The position numbers and the translations under genes are program-made. Positions 18,921-30,447 of a stretch of 64,000 bases of DNA are shown piece by piece. The stretch's first letter is position 1. Each line of letters opens with the position of its first letter. The DNA comes from Hippasteria phrygiana. Its lineage: Eukaryota > Echinodermata > Asteroidea > Valvatida > Goniasteridae. The stretch spans positions 248,001 to 312,000 of the forward strand of contig JAZGUH010000374.1 in assembly GCA_037893225.1 (NCBI GenBank). The letters run 5' to 3'. Below the pieces are notes generated by a model. It saw only the letters and a list, made by a program, of their open reading frames with translations, was not told the DNA's origin and made no database searches.

Positions 18921-20140
18921 ACTTTGACCAATTTTCCCACCAATTCAGATGTGTTTTCTGTTTCAATTAATTTAAATTGTTTACCTCATGAAACTTTCGA
19001 GAAGCTGCCACAGTGAGTTCCGTGAAACGAAATAAAGTTTCAAGCAGATACGCACGAATTAATGAACTGGTATTTGCATTATTGCACGATGGAGCTATAG
19101 ATAGCTCCCCGATTGCACGTACTACGTACGTACATTATATGTATTATCTTCTTGTAGAACCAGTCTACTCCCGGTAATAGACTACGTGTAGTTCCTGGTC
19201 CAGCACTTCACTCGCCCCATGAACTGCCATTATTGTGTTACACGTACTCAGGTAGCATCTAATATTTTTGTTAGATAATCTGTCTACTCCCGCTATAGAC
19301 TGGTTCCTGGTCCACCACTCGGCCCTGAACGAGTGAACGTTAAAGCGATAATCATAATGGCCGGCAGTGAAGTTGAGGGAACCAACCTGTTATTCACGCG
19401 TGCTCGCGCAACGCGAAGCCTGTCACATGTCTACTAGTCTATGTACCCATAACTGCATGCCCTTGCAAAGACTGTCCTCTCTGTTCCAGCTAATCTTGGT
19501 TCAAAGACGTTACTATTGTACTTTTGTACTTTCGCAGTTGCAATGCACAGGCAGCGCGATCAGGTACAGTGTAGTTGCAATAGGCCGACAGCGCGATAAG
19601 ATTTTGGATCTGTAGTAAAGTCTTGGATAAGTTGGCATTTCGGGGGCGCGACCAGACTGTGGACTGTGATAATGATGGACGGTTATGCAATAGACCGATC
19701 CAGTGAGCGTCGCCTGATGGTGTTCTGACCAATAACATTCGTGGTTTATGTCCGACATGCGTGCACGCGCATGTGACGCGCGCAGCTAGCTGCAGATCAA
19801 TCTTCATGATGCCTCGTCATGTCCTATGTATTTGCATGTAATGAATAATTTATGATAAGGCTCAAACTCGGTCACTGATTGGATCCCTCGGAAAAGCGAG
19901 GGAGAATCATCGAAAAGTAAAGACAAAGTTCAGAATTGCCTGCCAACTTATCCAAGACCCTTGTGGCGATCCAAAATCGTGCACGTTTGACAAACACCGG
20001 CTGCGGATTCGGCTGCATTTTGTAAACTACGCATGCGTGAGGCCAGAACGCACGTACGAAGCCGGGATTTCGAGGACACAACGTTAGTGAATCTGGCGCG
20101 CGGGCGCTCCGAAAAAACAACACAAGGGTCTTCGGCCCAA
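18921..20140. other. Intergenic with a spaced inverted repeat
   Basis: No gene seen. GATTTTGGATC...GTCTTGGATAAGTTGGCA near 19600-19640 recurs in inverted form near 19943-19985, bounding about 390 bp that may be a decayed element. Confidence 0.35.
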
Positions 20141-20188
20141 GACTATGTTCCAGCCAGCAGTGCTCCAGTGGAGCGCATTTTTTACAAA
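20141..20188 (+). pseudogene. hAT transposase dimerisation-domain remnant
   Basis: The frame reads DYVPASSAPVERIFYKA, close to the very conserved C-terminal hAT motif (PASSAPVERIFS). The frame ends soon after at a TAA (20234), and I see no catalytic core nearby. It is best read as a decayed fragment. Confidence 0.55.
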
Positions 20189-20474
20189 GCTATCCCAATA
20201 GATGCTGGAGACCCTTATGTTCTTGAAATGCAATAAACATATCCTTTAAGGAACCTGCCATTGACGTGACTTGAAAATAAAATAAAAAATCCAACAATGA
20301 AGGTAGTGTACACGATTGGTAATCCTCTAATTTGTTTTTACTGAATTATTACGAAATACCTTACTAGCCTGTAAGTAGTCTCAATCATCGTGTGAAATGA
20401 TAGCACCAGGTGTGCTGTCGTTGTCAAGAAAAGTGGAAATTTATATTGTTTTCAATCGTTGGAAAACTGCCCTG

Positions 20475-20591
20475 TAGGCTTTAGTCAAGGCGCGCGTGGC
20501 TACCCGGACGAGTGGCGCGCCCCGGACATGCTGGCATTCGGGGCGCGTCACGTGTCCAGGTAGCCACGCGCGTCTTGTTGACTAAAGGCTA
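20475..20591. mobile_element. GC-rich hairpin element, 117 bp
   Basis: TAGGCTTTAGTCAAGGCGCG at the left is matched in inverted form, with small differences, by the right end (CGCGCGTCTTGTTGACTAAAGGCTA). The centre also pairs (GCGCGCCCCGGAC against GGGGCGCGTCAC). It looks like a MITE. Confidence 0.65.
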
Positions 20592-20807
20592 TCATCCGCC
20601 CGACGGTTGAAAACGAGCGCCGTTTCTCTCTCGTTTTTCTCGCCATCCAACAACGCAAAACTTTGAACAGGTCAGTGGAACGATATTTCCTATAAAATAC
20701 TAACCCCCAAATCCGCCCATTTCTGAAAATTGCAACAATGACCAATCATACACACTGCCTTTAACCTTGATTGAGTGGATTATTAGTTTATTACGTGTTT
20801 AGTAACC

Positions 20808-20944
20808 GGCCTCGGCCTCGGCCTCGGCCTCGGACGTTGTGGCCTCGGCCTCGGCCTTGGCCTCGGACGTTGTGGCCTCGGCCTCGGTCTCGGCCTCGGA
20901 GGTTGTGGCCTCGGTCTTGGCCTCGGCCTCGGAGGTTGTGGCCT
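20808..20944. repeat. GGCCTC minisatellite with a higher-order unit
   Basis: Hexamer CGGCCT repeats are organised into larger units, each closed by GGACGTTGTGG or GGAGGTTGTGG. The open frames through it (Ala/Ser- or Arg/Gly-rich) are products of the repeat. Confidence 0.85.
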
Positions 20945-21913
20945 TGACTACAACACTGGTAATTGGCAAATTTTACGCGGCCTTTTGTCGTTTTGATCCA
21001 CGCCGTTTTGCTCATAAATTGTTTAGGATCTGATTCTTGGGTTTCTATGTCAATGGTCGCTTTTGGAATTATGAAGCTTCATAAACATTATCCATTGAAC
21101 GTTCCAAAACGTTTGTTGAATTTTGTGAAGCTATACAAGTTTGACGAATAGCTACTCAACGTATAATCAACGTTACGACCAATATATTCCATACTGTGTA
21201 ATCAGTTTAGTATTTAGTGAATACAGCAAGATATTACATTGAGTGAATTTAACTACATTTATTTATTACAAATGTCAAATTGGATATAGGCCTACGCAGC
21301 TACAATTTTGTCACTTCAATTCTTAAAATGATGTAATCTCCGAAAATTATAATAAAATTTAAATAGTAGCTCCCTGTTTTTGTTTTTTGGTTTTTTACGT
21401 GAAAAGTGGAGTTATACAACTCCATTTATTACAAAATCATTTTAAAACATTCAATACAACACACCAAATTACAAATAGCTCCCTGTTTAATATCATTCTC
21501 AACACGCCATTCGTTTGAATACGCTTATTTTAGCAACCTCTTTCTAAACTCGGTACGGTAGTTTGAATAGTGTTCAATAATGCGAAAAAAAATAAGTGAA
21601 GGTGCGGCAAAATTGACAACATATCCTGCCAAATAATGCTTATTGTTATTATTATTTTTCTAATTATTATTATTATTATTATAAATCTTATTTTCCTCAA
21701 TTGCCGGATAGGGCGACACATAATCCTGGAAAAGAGTGGGTTAGGGTGACCTGGTCGAATAGGGCGACACATAACTGTCGCCCTATTGTAAAAGTCGCCC
21801 CTTTGGAGTGTTTTTTAGTAAGGCGCGTGGGGAAAGTGCTCTAAAAGGGCGACACTCGTGTCGCCCAAATAGAGTTATTTCGGGAAGAGTCGCCCATTTG
21901 CCGCATCCAGGGG

Positions 21914-21953
<40 letters not shown>

Positions 21954-22887
21954 TAACATCACGAATTAGACTTTTACGAATCTCATATAGCCATCAAATT
22001 AGATTCGGATCAACATTGTTGTAACATCACAATTCTACTGACAATCTTCTTTCACTATAATCACTTCACAACAACTTGAAATATCTATCACATAAAGTGT
22101 ATATAGCCTGCACTTAATTTGTAAATAATTCAATTCAGAAGTATAGGCAAATGCCATGTACAAACATATATTCGTTATTGCTATTTACGGTGTTCGGGGT
22201 ATGGTATACTTCCGTCGGTCAATACTACCCATGTATACTTTATTAACAATTACTTACGCGACATTTTTACAAACAGCTAAGGGGATAAAAGTGTGATGAC
22301 GGGTCTCTACCACGTCAATAATAATACCGAGGAGGGGCGTGACCTTCGAGATTTTTATTAAGGCTCTGGTCATTATCAAGCGCCCAGGCCCCAAGGCGGT
22401 TTTAAACGTACGTTTAAAACCGGCCCAGCACATATTTATTCCCATTTATAGAATACCTTTTTGTATAATTAAGCAAAAACCACCGAAAATTATAAATTTC
22501 CAATGATTTTGTTCAATTTGTTTTACATTGGTTTATAAAACACCCCTTCAGCTATTTATTGGTTCGTGCCACGCGCGAGTGGTGCTAAACATTTCCTTAT
22601 ATGGAAATTGACGCGCGCGCGACGCGCTCACCAGGTGGTGCAGGGCGCGGCGCAGCATGCAGTGTTGTCTGAGTATCAGACGTTGCATTGCATGCATATC
22701 ATGCATATATATGCATGCTCGTCGCGTTGCACGAGCGGCTTTTCCATAGACTACATGCAGTGCCGGTGTCGTGTGAAATTATGGACTCTAAATACGGACG
22801 CATCGGTAGTATTGCGCTTGCGTTATTAGGAGAGTGACTGGTGGCTCGAGTGTTCAACCAATAAAATGGACCAGATTTTGCACGTGT
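20945..22887. other. Intergenic with small repeats
   Basis: No gene seen. ATAGGGCGACACATAA occurs twice near 21709 and 21758, and inverted GTCGCCC/GGGCGAC motifs cluster up to about 21890. A (TTA)n microsatellite covers about 21917-21953. Confidence 0.45.
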
Positions 22888-22891
22888 TTAA

Positions 22892-24464
22892 AGGGACACA
22901 TTGCCTTCAAATGTCATGAAATTTTGCTGTTTGGAAATGTTCCTTATCTTTTATAAGCGTTGTTCATGCAAAAAAAACACGTATAATGTGTTGTAATTAG
23001 TCAGTAGTGATTACAAAACAAAAAATTGGCCTCTGACTCCTGACATCTGACCCGCGAAACATAGACTTATTTCCAGTAGTAAATACCACCGTCTGAATAA
23101 TGCGCAAAATACGCTGTAAAAGTCTTTAGGCTGGCGCCGCAGCCAGTGGCCTAGTCTAGGTTCCAAGACGTTCTTAGCGGTGCGACGTATAGCGGCCGAC
23201 AGCGCCCTCTCGCTACACACACACACGCCAAGGCCAAATCGCTAACAACGTCTAGGGAATTTTGCAAGTTCCGCTCGCGAAATCGCGAGCAGAACTGTGT
23301 GGCATTTGCATGCGCGTGTGACGTCACTGTATTATCGCATGTAAATAGCCAACACTCACTAGTCTGGTTTCTGTACTCACGTGGGGTTTACGTGTACGTA
23401 CGTATGAACGTGCAGCGCAGTACTAAGCCATTCGTTGTTTGTTGGAAAAAATGTCTGAGCGCGTGGACCAAGCGATTGATTTTACAGCAAACAAACTGGG
23501 CTTCGGAAAGCTAAAAAGTCATCAGATCAGTGCCATTCATCAATTTGTACGTGGCCATGATTTGTTTGTTAATTTACCAACGGGATTTGGCAAGAGTGTA
23601 ACTTTTCAAGCTGCTCCATTGGTCTTAGATTTCTTGAACGAAGTAACCAAAGGTAAACAGGAGAAACGCTTGTTATTGTCGTCGTGCCATTGAAAGACCT
23701 GGCCGTTGATCAGTTACATCATGGAGAAATAAGACATTTCTCCATGGTTACATCGTGCTGAACATCTGGGACTGAAGTCGGCAGATATAACGTCTGATAT
23801 TCCAGATCACATTTTGGAACAATCCGAAGATTTCTCAATCCTGTTTGCCAGTCCAGAATCACTCTGCTCAGAACGTTAACAGACTAGTAAGTTATTACTT
23901 AAACATGAGTTTCCTCCAGTGCGCAAGCGCGATTATTCGTTTGACCCGCCTGTTAAATTATGCATGAGCAGGTCGCGCGCGCTCCCTTGCGAAATGCCCA
24001 AGACGTTCTTAGCGATTTGGCCTTGGCGTGTGTTTGTGTGTAGCTAGAGGGCGCTGCCGTTCGCGCTGTACGTCGCATCGCGATAAGAACGTCTTGGAAC
24101 CAAGACTACCAGTGGCCTTGTATACCTATCAGATGATCGCCAGGTACCATTCTCTACCTCGCGACACATATCACCAGTGCTAGCTGCGCGCCGCGCGCGT
24201 GCCACAGTACATCAAAATGGATCAACAGAACGTACTTCAACCAGCTGCGACTGGAAATACGACTGGTGAACACGGTCCGCCATTTTGTGGAGTCAAAAAT
24301 TTGATTCTACAAAATGGCGGACCGTTATTTGTCACAAACAAAAAAACACACAATTTGAAGGGATAGTTATGTGAATCTTTATATTCTACTTTTAAAAAAG
24401 CTTCCCAACCATATCCATTTCAGTTTTATAGCCCAAATCGCAAAATCCAAAGCATTGTGTCCCT
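22892..24464. mobile_element. TTAA-target DNA transposon, 1573 bp, carrying a helicase fragment
   Basis: The termini are AGGGACACATTGC at the left and GCATTGTGTCCCT at the right, flanked directly by TTAA at 22888-22891 and 24465-24468. Inside, inverted blocks of 110-150 bp (about 23143-23290 and 23965-24115, sharing CCAAGACGTTCTTA) enclose a RecQ-like helicase fragment. A second palindrome (ACGGTCCGCCATTTTGT) lies at about 24270-24330. TTAA duplication is typical of the piggyBac and Kolobok superfamilies. No transposase is seen, so it is non-autonomous. Confidence 0.65.
23451..23880 (+). pseudogene. RecQ-like DNA helicase N-terminal fragment, frameshifted
   Basis: From ATG 23451 the frame reads MSERVDQAIDFTANKLGFGK, then LKSHQISAIHQFVRGHD and the Walker A-like LPTGFGKS, as in RecQ-family helicases (Q-motif and motif I). 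The frame stops near 23692. A shifted frame resumes with VIVVVPLKDLAVDQL (motif Ia-like) and another with DFSILFASPESL (like motif Ib). At least two shifts are needed, and motif II onward is missing. It lies inside inverted repeats in a TTAA element, so it is probably a captured or decayed copy and not a host gene. Confidence 0.65.
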
Positions 24465-24499
24465 TTAAACTTTACAAGTTTATTCAACGTTCGGTATAA

Positions 24500-25731
24500 T
24501 CAGCAGTTCCATCCAATGGTTGCATTATTTGTTGAACTCACAAACGTCAACCATTGGCTCATAGATAACAGGCTTTCACTCCATCTAGGAAAAACTCATT
24601 CCATATTATTTGCTAATAAGAGGAACTTGCGTAACAAAATTTTTCTCGACATAACATACAATGGCATTGATATTAAAAGAGCCAAATCAGTTAACTATCT
24701 TGGCCTTGATCTAGAACAGGATTTGAATGGTAGCTTAATTGCGCAACACATAATTAAGAAAGCTAACTCTAGACTCAAATTTTTGTTCCGGCATCAAAAA
24801 TTGTTTAAGTAAAAAAGCAAGGAAAATGTTGTGTACGGCCCTAATATCCTGCCATTTTTATTATTGTTGCTGTTCCTGGTATTCTTCATTGTCACAAAAA
24901 TTCAAAAACAAACTTCAAATCTGCCAAAACAAAACAATTCGCTTTATTAACAATCTTCCTACAAGATCCCATATTGGTTACAAAGAATTCCATGAAACAG
25001 GATGGCTTGATATTCACCATAGAGTAGAGTTCCTCAAAGCTAATCATGTTCTTAACATTTTTCATCAAAAATCTCCCAATTATCTCAAAAACAATTTTAC
25101 CTATATTAAAGATGTTCACCACTAACCAACAAGATCTAATCAATTAAATGTTTTTGTACCGCAGATTAAAGGAACAGAAATTAACTCTTTTTTCTACACT
25201 GGAATTAAATTATGGAATTCACTACCATCCGACCTGAAACTGTATGAAAGGAAAACCTTGTTCAAAACCAACCTTAAATGATTTCTTTTTAACAAAATTC
25301 AAACTGCTGAATCTTGTTAAAGAAGTCAAAATAACACAGGAGGCATGGGAAGGTTATGTAATCGTTCCTGTTATAAAGTGCAATATAAGATTTTTGATGG
25401 TTTTTAGGGAAATTTGAATTTAGCATATTTTAGTGGGATCTTATATAAGTTTTTTTCCTCAGTATATTGTAATATTAGTTTTTAAGTGGGAAGGTTATGT
25501 AATTTATAATTTTTAATATATTTTTAAGATTATATGAATTATAAAAGGGAAAGGGTATTTTTTTGGGACCGCAATGGAAATAAGTTTTTGTTTTACTTTT
25601 TTGCGTTATCCCTGCTTTTTCCACAGTATGGGGGACTCTCTGTTTAATTTTGTATTTATAGTTTTAGATAATTAACTAATTTATACCATTTCTATATGTG
25701 GAAATTGTAAATAAATCAAATCAACAAAAAA
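24500..25731 (+). mobile_element. 5'-truncated non-LTR retrotransposon (LINE) 3' end
   Basis: The translation shows the C-terminal end of a LINE reverse transcriptase: NHWLIDNRLSLHLGKT...ILF, then VNYLGLDLEQDL, a frame change near 24812, LISCHFYYCCCSWYSSL, and a closing GIKLWNSLPSDLK near 25200. Stops and the shift make it inactive. The 3' part is AT-rich and ends in AATAAATCAAATC plus an A run. That run abuts the first base of the ~8.3-kb array at 25732. Confidence 0.8.
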
Positions 25732-26698
25732 GTCGGACTCGGAGTCTTTCATAGTTCAACTACAGCAACTGACTATACGTTTTTTGTCATCTGGACAATT
25801 GCACTGGCGACATTTGCCCTGTGTCAGACTCCACAGCTCATTCCAATTGACTCTGTAGGACGGCTGCATAGATTTTTTCTCCAACAAAAATTCTAAAGAC
25901 TGACAATTCCAAAAGAAACATGCCCCCGTCTTTTTAGAAATACTGCCTCTGCCCTTCGAAAAAAATTGGATTTGTTTTGATCTAACATTGGATGTTTTAT
26001 TTTAACGAAAAAAACACTGTTTTCTACTAGTATTTTGGGCTTCTTTTGATTATCATTGGTGAACAAATCAAGGCCAAATTGTAACCAAAGACAATACACA
26101 TTTGTTTTTCATTCATTTGTTACAACAAACAAATACAATACACTGATATTATATTTTAAAGTATATATTGTGAGAGGTATAGAAACTCGCCAATTAGACT
26201 TTTAGTAATGGTTAACACTGGAGTACTCTTTCTGTACACTTATAATTGCTTTTTAAGTTTTGTAAAATTTTAACATTAGAAAATACTAATGTAACTTGAG
26301 GTTAAGATAAAAGTACACTAAGACAACGTAGTTTATTCTTTCAGTAATATACTGCAGCTAAAGAAGTAAACATACAATGAAATGAGATTTCGTCGTTTAA
26401 AACAGGAGAACATTACAAGTAGTCAATTACAATTCATAATGCTAAACAATAGTTCTCATTTGTGCTTTTGTTGTTTGTGGAATTTAGTTCCAGAGCAGAC
26501 GGTGTTTCTTTTTTTTCGGATAAAACTTTGAAGCAATTAATTGAAGGACATTTGCCTATACTAATCGGAGTATGTATATTTTTTTCTAATTCACCGTTTT
26601 TTGCTTGGCGTTATTTTAATTAATTTGTAAACAATTAAAGAAAGCCGTGTTTGGAATTGGGAAAACCTTCGTCCACAAAATTCCCAAAATGCCCAACA

Positions 26699-26786
26699 GA
26701 AACAAACAAACAAACAAACAAACAAACAAACAAACAAACAAACAAACAAACACCCCAACACCCCAAAAAACAAAAAACAAACAAAC
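26699..26786. repeat. CAAA microsatellite (unit 1)
   Basis: (CAAA)n followed by C/A-rich text. Shorter, variant forms lie at 35046-35125 and 43386-43465. Lys/Gln/Thr/Asn-repeat and Cys/Leu/Phe/Val-repeat frames through it are artefacts of the repeat. Confidence 0.95.
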
Positions 26787-27368
26787 AGTTCTTTTGTCAA
26801 CAGAGGGCAATAGCTGTTATCTATTGTCTCCACTCAGTATTTGAGTTCTTGTAACCGTTTTATCAACCTGATGATAGCAGCCAGAAGCGAAATCTGAAAA
26901 GAAAAACCTGTGCCGGAAACTCCACTGAATTTTTTTTCTTTCGGTCTTTTGTTAAAAATATAAGCACTCGGCAATGAACTCGAGGGATTCGACGGCTGTT
27001 TCTGTTCAACTTTCCGTGGGGCAAAATTTTTCCTCGAAAGGGTAGAGGGAAGCCCATTTGCCACTGATTGTAATGTTAACGCCACTTAATCTCCATTTTG
27101 ACTGAACTGTCTACAGACATTTCGGGATGCTGTGAACCCACTTTGACTTCATATTTGTATTTATTGTTTATATAAGAATTGCCTATTTATGTTTTTCCCA
27201 AGAAAATAACAGTCCCTATGCTTCTCGTTGGCCCTGATACCCCCACCACCACTAAAAATGGGACTTTGATTTTGGATTATCTTACCTTATAAAGTTTCGT
27301 TCATATTTTTGATTTGATGTATTAAAGAACTGTAAACTGTGGTTGTAAAGGGTTTAAATCCAGTACCG

Positions 27369-27992
27369 CTACGATACCCTAGGGTTTAGATATTTAACAA
27401 ATCGATGAACATCATCATTCATGTTATTTACGACCTCTGTTGCTATGGCACCCCCATCATACACAAACTCCCACCCTGGATACAGCACGTTGCCAGGCCA
27501 ACTGGCACAAGACGGACCAGGACCTTTAGACTTATAGGTGTGAAGTAGGTTTGCTCCTAGAGTCTGCACTGGTTTATCGTTTAGCAAATACGAATGACGC
27601 AGGTAGTACTCTGTACGATCTTGGTCAGCACATACGTGAAGCTCCTTGTGTCCCAGTTTGGCCATCAGTTCCTCGCATTTCCTGACAGCCATACTGCCGA
27701 AGCCCTGCCCTCGTTTTTCCTTGTCCACACACAAGCTCTCGCCATAAACTCCCAATTCTATGTTAGTGACAGGAATGAGTCGGACATGGCCCAACAAGAT
27801 GTCTTTATCGCGTGGGTCGTCTGGGTGTTGTACCAGGCCGTATGAACACGGTGCGCTGTTGAGCTCCTCCTTCGCTAATTCATGTAATATCTCTGCCTTG
27901 CAATGCGGCCAGGCATCCTTCAAGATTCTTACACAAGCGGGGATAAGATCTGGTATGGAGTGCAAAGGTTCCAAGGAATACGAATATGCCAT
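27369..27992 (-). CDS. NAA80-like N-alpha-acetyltransferase, copy 1
   Basis: A 207-residue GNAT-fold protein. IPDLIPACVRILKDAWP near the N-terminus resembles the corresponding part of NAA80 (NAT6). The acetyl-CoA loop RGQGFG lies at 94-99 (R-x-x-G-x-G), preceded by a beta strand with ESLCVD, and ELHVCADQDRTEYY follows at 117-130. NAA80 enzymes acetylate the processed acidic N-terminus of actin in the cytosol; that role is inferred here. The protein lacks the long proline-rich insert of the vertebrate enzyme. The coding part is one exon, and a strong acceptor (TTTTTTCTTTTGCAG on the minus strand) at 28144 suggests a 5' UTR exon upstream, perhaps ending at the donor AAG|GTAAAC near 28340. Differences from copy 2 are confined to the C-terminal third (for example His133/Tyr135 against Leu/Phe). 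Confidence 0.85.
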   Translation of the reverse strand: MAYSYSLEPLHSIPDLIPACVRILKDAWPHCKAEILHELAKEELNSAPCSYGLVQHPDDPRDKDILLGHVRLIPVTNIELGVYGESLCVDKEKRGQGFGSMAVRKCEELMAKLGHKELHVCADQDRTEYYLRHSYLLNDKPVQTLGANLLHTYKSKGPGPSCASWPGNVLYPGWEFVYDGGAIATEVVNNMNDDVHRFVKYLNPRVS

Positions 27993-28671
27993 TTTGCAGT
28001 CTGCTCAAAAGCCAGTCACTGTTATTTCTTACAAGTGTTAGAAAGTTCAACTCTACATAAGATGTGCAGTTCTGAAGGTTTAATTAGTCAGTTTCTGACT
28101 ACAACAGCCCTGGCTTGGTCGGTTGACTCTTCCTAACAGGTGCCTGCAAAAGAAAAAAGATAGTGGATTTTCATGCGTATCATAATCAAACGTAACACAT
28201 ACAGTCATAAAGCCTGAAGAAAACGAAGTTTCAAAAACCGTCGGTCCAAATTCATACAACAATCAGTATCAGAGATACGGGGAATTTAGTTCCCCAAAAT
28301 CGACCCGCATTTTGGCTGATTCCTAAGCTGCAAAGTTTACCTTGTGTGCACCACGCAAAAGATCGCTGGAATCGGTTCAAATTTTCGGGAAAAGGTGAAA
28401 CAAATCCCCGTTCCGAACTGAGGCGATTTGGCACACACGACATGCACGAATCGGCTGTTTGATATGCATGGCTGGGTTAAGTACGGGTCGGACAAGCCCA
28501 TGATTTTTCATTGCATGTATGAGTAGATGTGTGCGCATGCATGCAAGTGCAGTTCCGGTGTCATATGAATATCCGACTCCATGAATATCCTACTCCTCAA
28601 CCGTATTATTGATTAAACCCTCTCACGTGACCGGTTACTCTCCTAATAATCAATGCAATAATACAACATTT

Positions 28672-29208
28672 CGTGGTGTGCCCGGCAGAAAGGGCATATA
28701 GAACGCATTAAAGCGTAATTACACTTTCCGGGAAAATTGACTTTAAGGTTTATGTGTTGGAATTTCTAAATTAAAACTCGCAAAAAGTTGATTTTTTTGT
28801 CGGATAATTTGTTTTGATATTTCCAATAATGCTGTGCATTTTTAAATAAAAATATTGCTTAATTTTAAAGTTATTTATATCTTTATGCTAATGCCCTTTT
28901 GCCGGGAAGTCATTCTGGCTTAAACGTGCGCTTAAGCGGCATGTGAAATGCTAATGCCCTTTATGAACGCACTTTTAGCATGTATTGTTACATTGGTATT
29001 ACACGCTAATGCCCTTTTGCCGGAAACAAAAAATGCAAAATCCCCTTATGTCCTTTTCATTTTGTTAATTACGTCAGAACGACGTAGCTCCTTGATACGA
29101 AATGTATATCAAAATGAAGATATTCCAATATTCTTTCGATTACCCCCAAAACCTGAATTAGACCTATTGACCTTATCGTCCTTCTGCCCTTCTGCCGGGC
29201 ACACGACG
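28672..29208. mobile_element. 537-bp inverted-repeat transposon, unit 1
   Basis: The ends CGTGGTGTGCCCGGCAG and CTGCCGGGCACACGACG are inverted repeats. It is flanked by ATTT on both sides, and unit 3 has the uninterrupted site (ATTT at 45533-45536). Inside, GCTAATGCCCTTTTGCCGG-like motifs recur three times. An alternative reading is an 8-bp target duplication ATTTC(G/A)TG with one mismatch. No transposase. Confidence 0.8.
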
Positions 29209-29733
29209 ATTTCATGGTGACAACATTTCACGCTACACCGGTTCATTATTATATACAAAACTTGAAACATCACCTTTGACCCTACGAATGTGTATCAGTC
29301 CAATGGTAATAATAATACAATCATTCACACAGAGCACTCGATCGAACCTGCTTCCGCAGGGCAACCTCGTCCGCAGGGAGATCGAGCGGTACGCTGTCAT
29401 TAGCGGTAGAGTACCGAAGTGATGACGTCAATCAATGCAATGTTTGGAACCAGAATACATTCTAAACTGCATGTGTGTAGAACCATTACCCCGGCAACTG
29501 ACGTCAGACTTCGGTACTCTATACTCTCTCGCCTGGTATTGAACATTATTGCATATCCAGAAGTCTTGGATATTATACATGTAATAAGGTAGAGCTTTCG
29601 CGACAGAGATCGACTCGAGGTATACCAAACCATAACGTACAGAATCAATGCATTGCAGGTACATAGCCGATACTTTCTTTAATGCCAAAAGTGAACATTT
29701 GTCTCCTAAACGAATGTTTTGGGGGACACCGTC

Positions 29734-30326
29734 ACATGATAATGATGTGAAAGGTCACTTACTGAGGTCAAAGATCATTTGAGGTCAAGTTATAAGATAG
29801 GCTGAAACTGTAAAATTGGTCTCATTTGAAAAGTTGAAGTCCAATTGCAATCAAACTTGAGCCTTAGGTGCAACATGTAAACATTATGTGATGTTGATAT
29901 TGAAGGTCAAATCAAGGTCAAAGGTCATTGGAGGTGAAGTGTTTTTAAAAAGGCTGAAAATGTAAAATTGGTCTCATACACATGATAATTTCAAAAGTTG
30001 AAGTCCAATTGCAATCGAACTTGGGTCATAGGTGCATTATGTTAATGATTAACCGTCATACGATGGTGATGTCAGAGGTCACATACTGTGGTCAAAGGTC
30101 ATTTGAGGTCAAGTTGCAAAATATGCTTGAAATGTAAAAATTTGTCTTATTTGAAAAGTTCAAGTCCAATTGCAATAGATTTTGAGCCAAACGTGCAACT
30201 ACATGCAAACATTTATGTGATGATGGTGTTAAAGGTCACATATTAATATCAAAGGTCATTTCAGGTCCAGCTGAAAATGTAAAATTTGTTTCATTTTAAA
30301 AGCTGAAACTTAGATGCAGTGACCAA
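29734..30326. repeat. ~150-bp-period tandem repeat with AGGTCA half-sites, unit 1
   Basis: About four imperfect copies share TGTGATG...AAAGGTCA...GAGGTCAAGT...GCTGAAA(A)TGTAAAATT...AAGTCCAATTGCAAT. Copies begin near 29734, 29887, 30058 and 30213. A perfect DR1 (AGGTCA-A-AGGTCA) lies at 29915-29927 and a one-mismatch version near 30089. This is the binding core of RXR/HNF4-type nuclear receptors, though function is untested. Confidence 0.8.
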
Positions 30327-30423
30327 AAAAAAGGACACGTGTGATCCGCGGATAACCTTGTACATGCATTTTTTTCTTTGCGCCCACAAGATCCACCCCG
30401 CCATTTGAGAAAAAGATTTTTGG

Positions 30424-30447
30424 CGCCCCCCCCCCCCCCCCCCCCGC
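30424..30447. repeat. Poly-C tract
   Basis: About 20 C residues. The tract is 2 nt shorter in unit 2 (about 38767-38785), one of the very few differences between those copies. A shorter tract is at about 46757 in unit 3. Confidence 0.9.

Noticed and set aside
18665..18970. Gly-Leu repeat protein frame (and the Ala/Ser frame at 20839-21033)
   Set aside because: It arises from the GGCCTC minisatellite; stops and poly-T leaders bound it and no splice evidence supports it.
26591..26854. Open frames of NKQT or Cys/Leu/Phe/Val repeats (also at 34862-35181 and 43202-43521)
   Set aside because: They are translations of the CAAA microsatellite and have no independent coding signal.
27594..28136. Plus-strand frames opposite the acetyltransferase copies
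   Set aside because: Antisense shadows; they repeat in all three units only because the units are duplicated.
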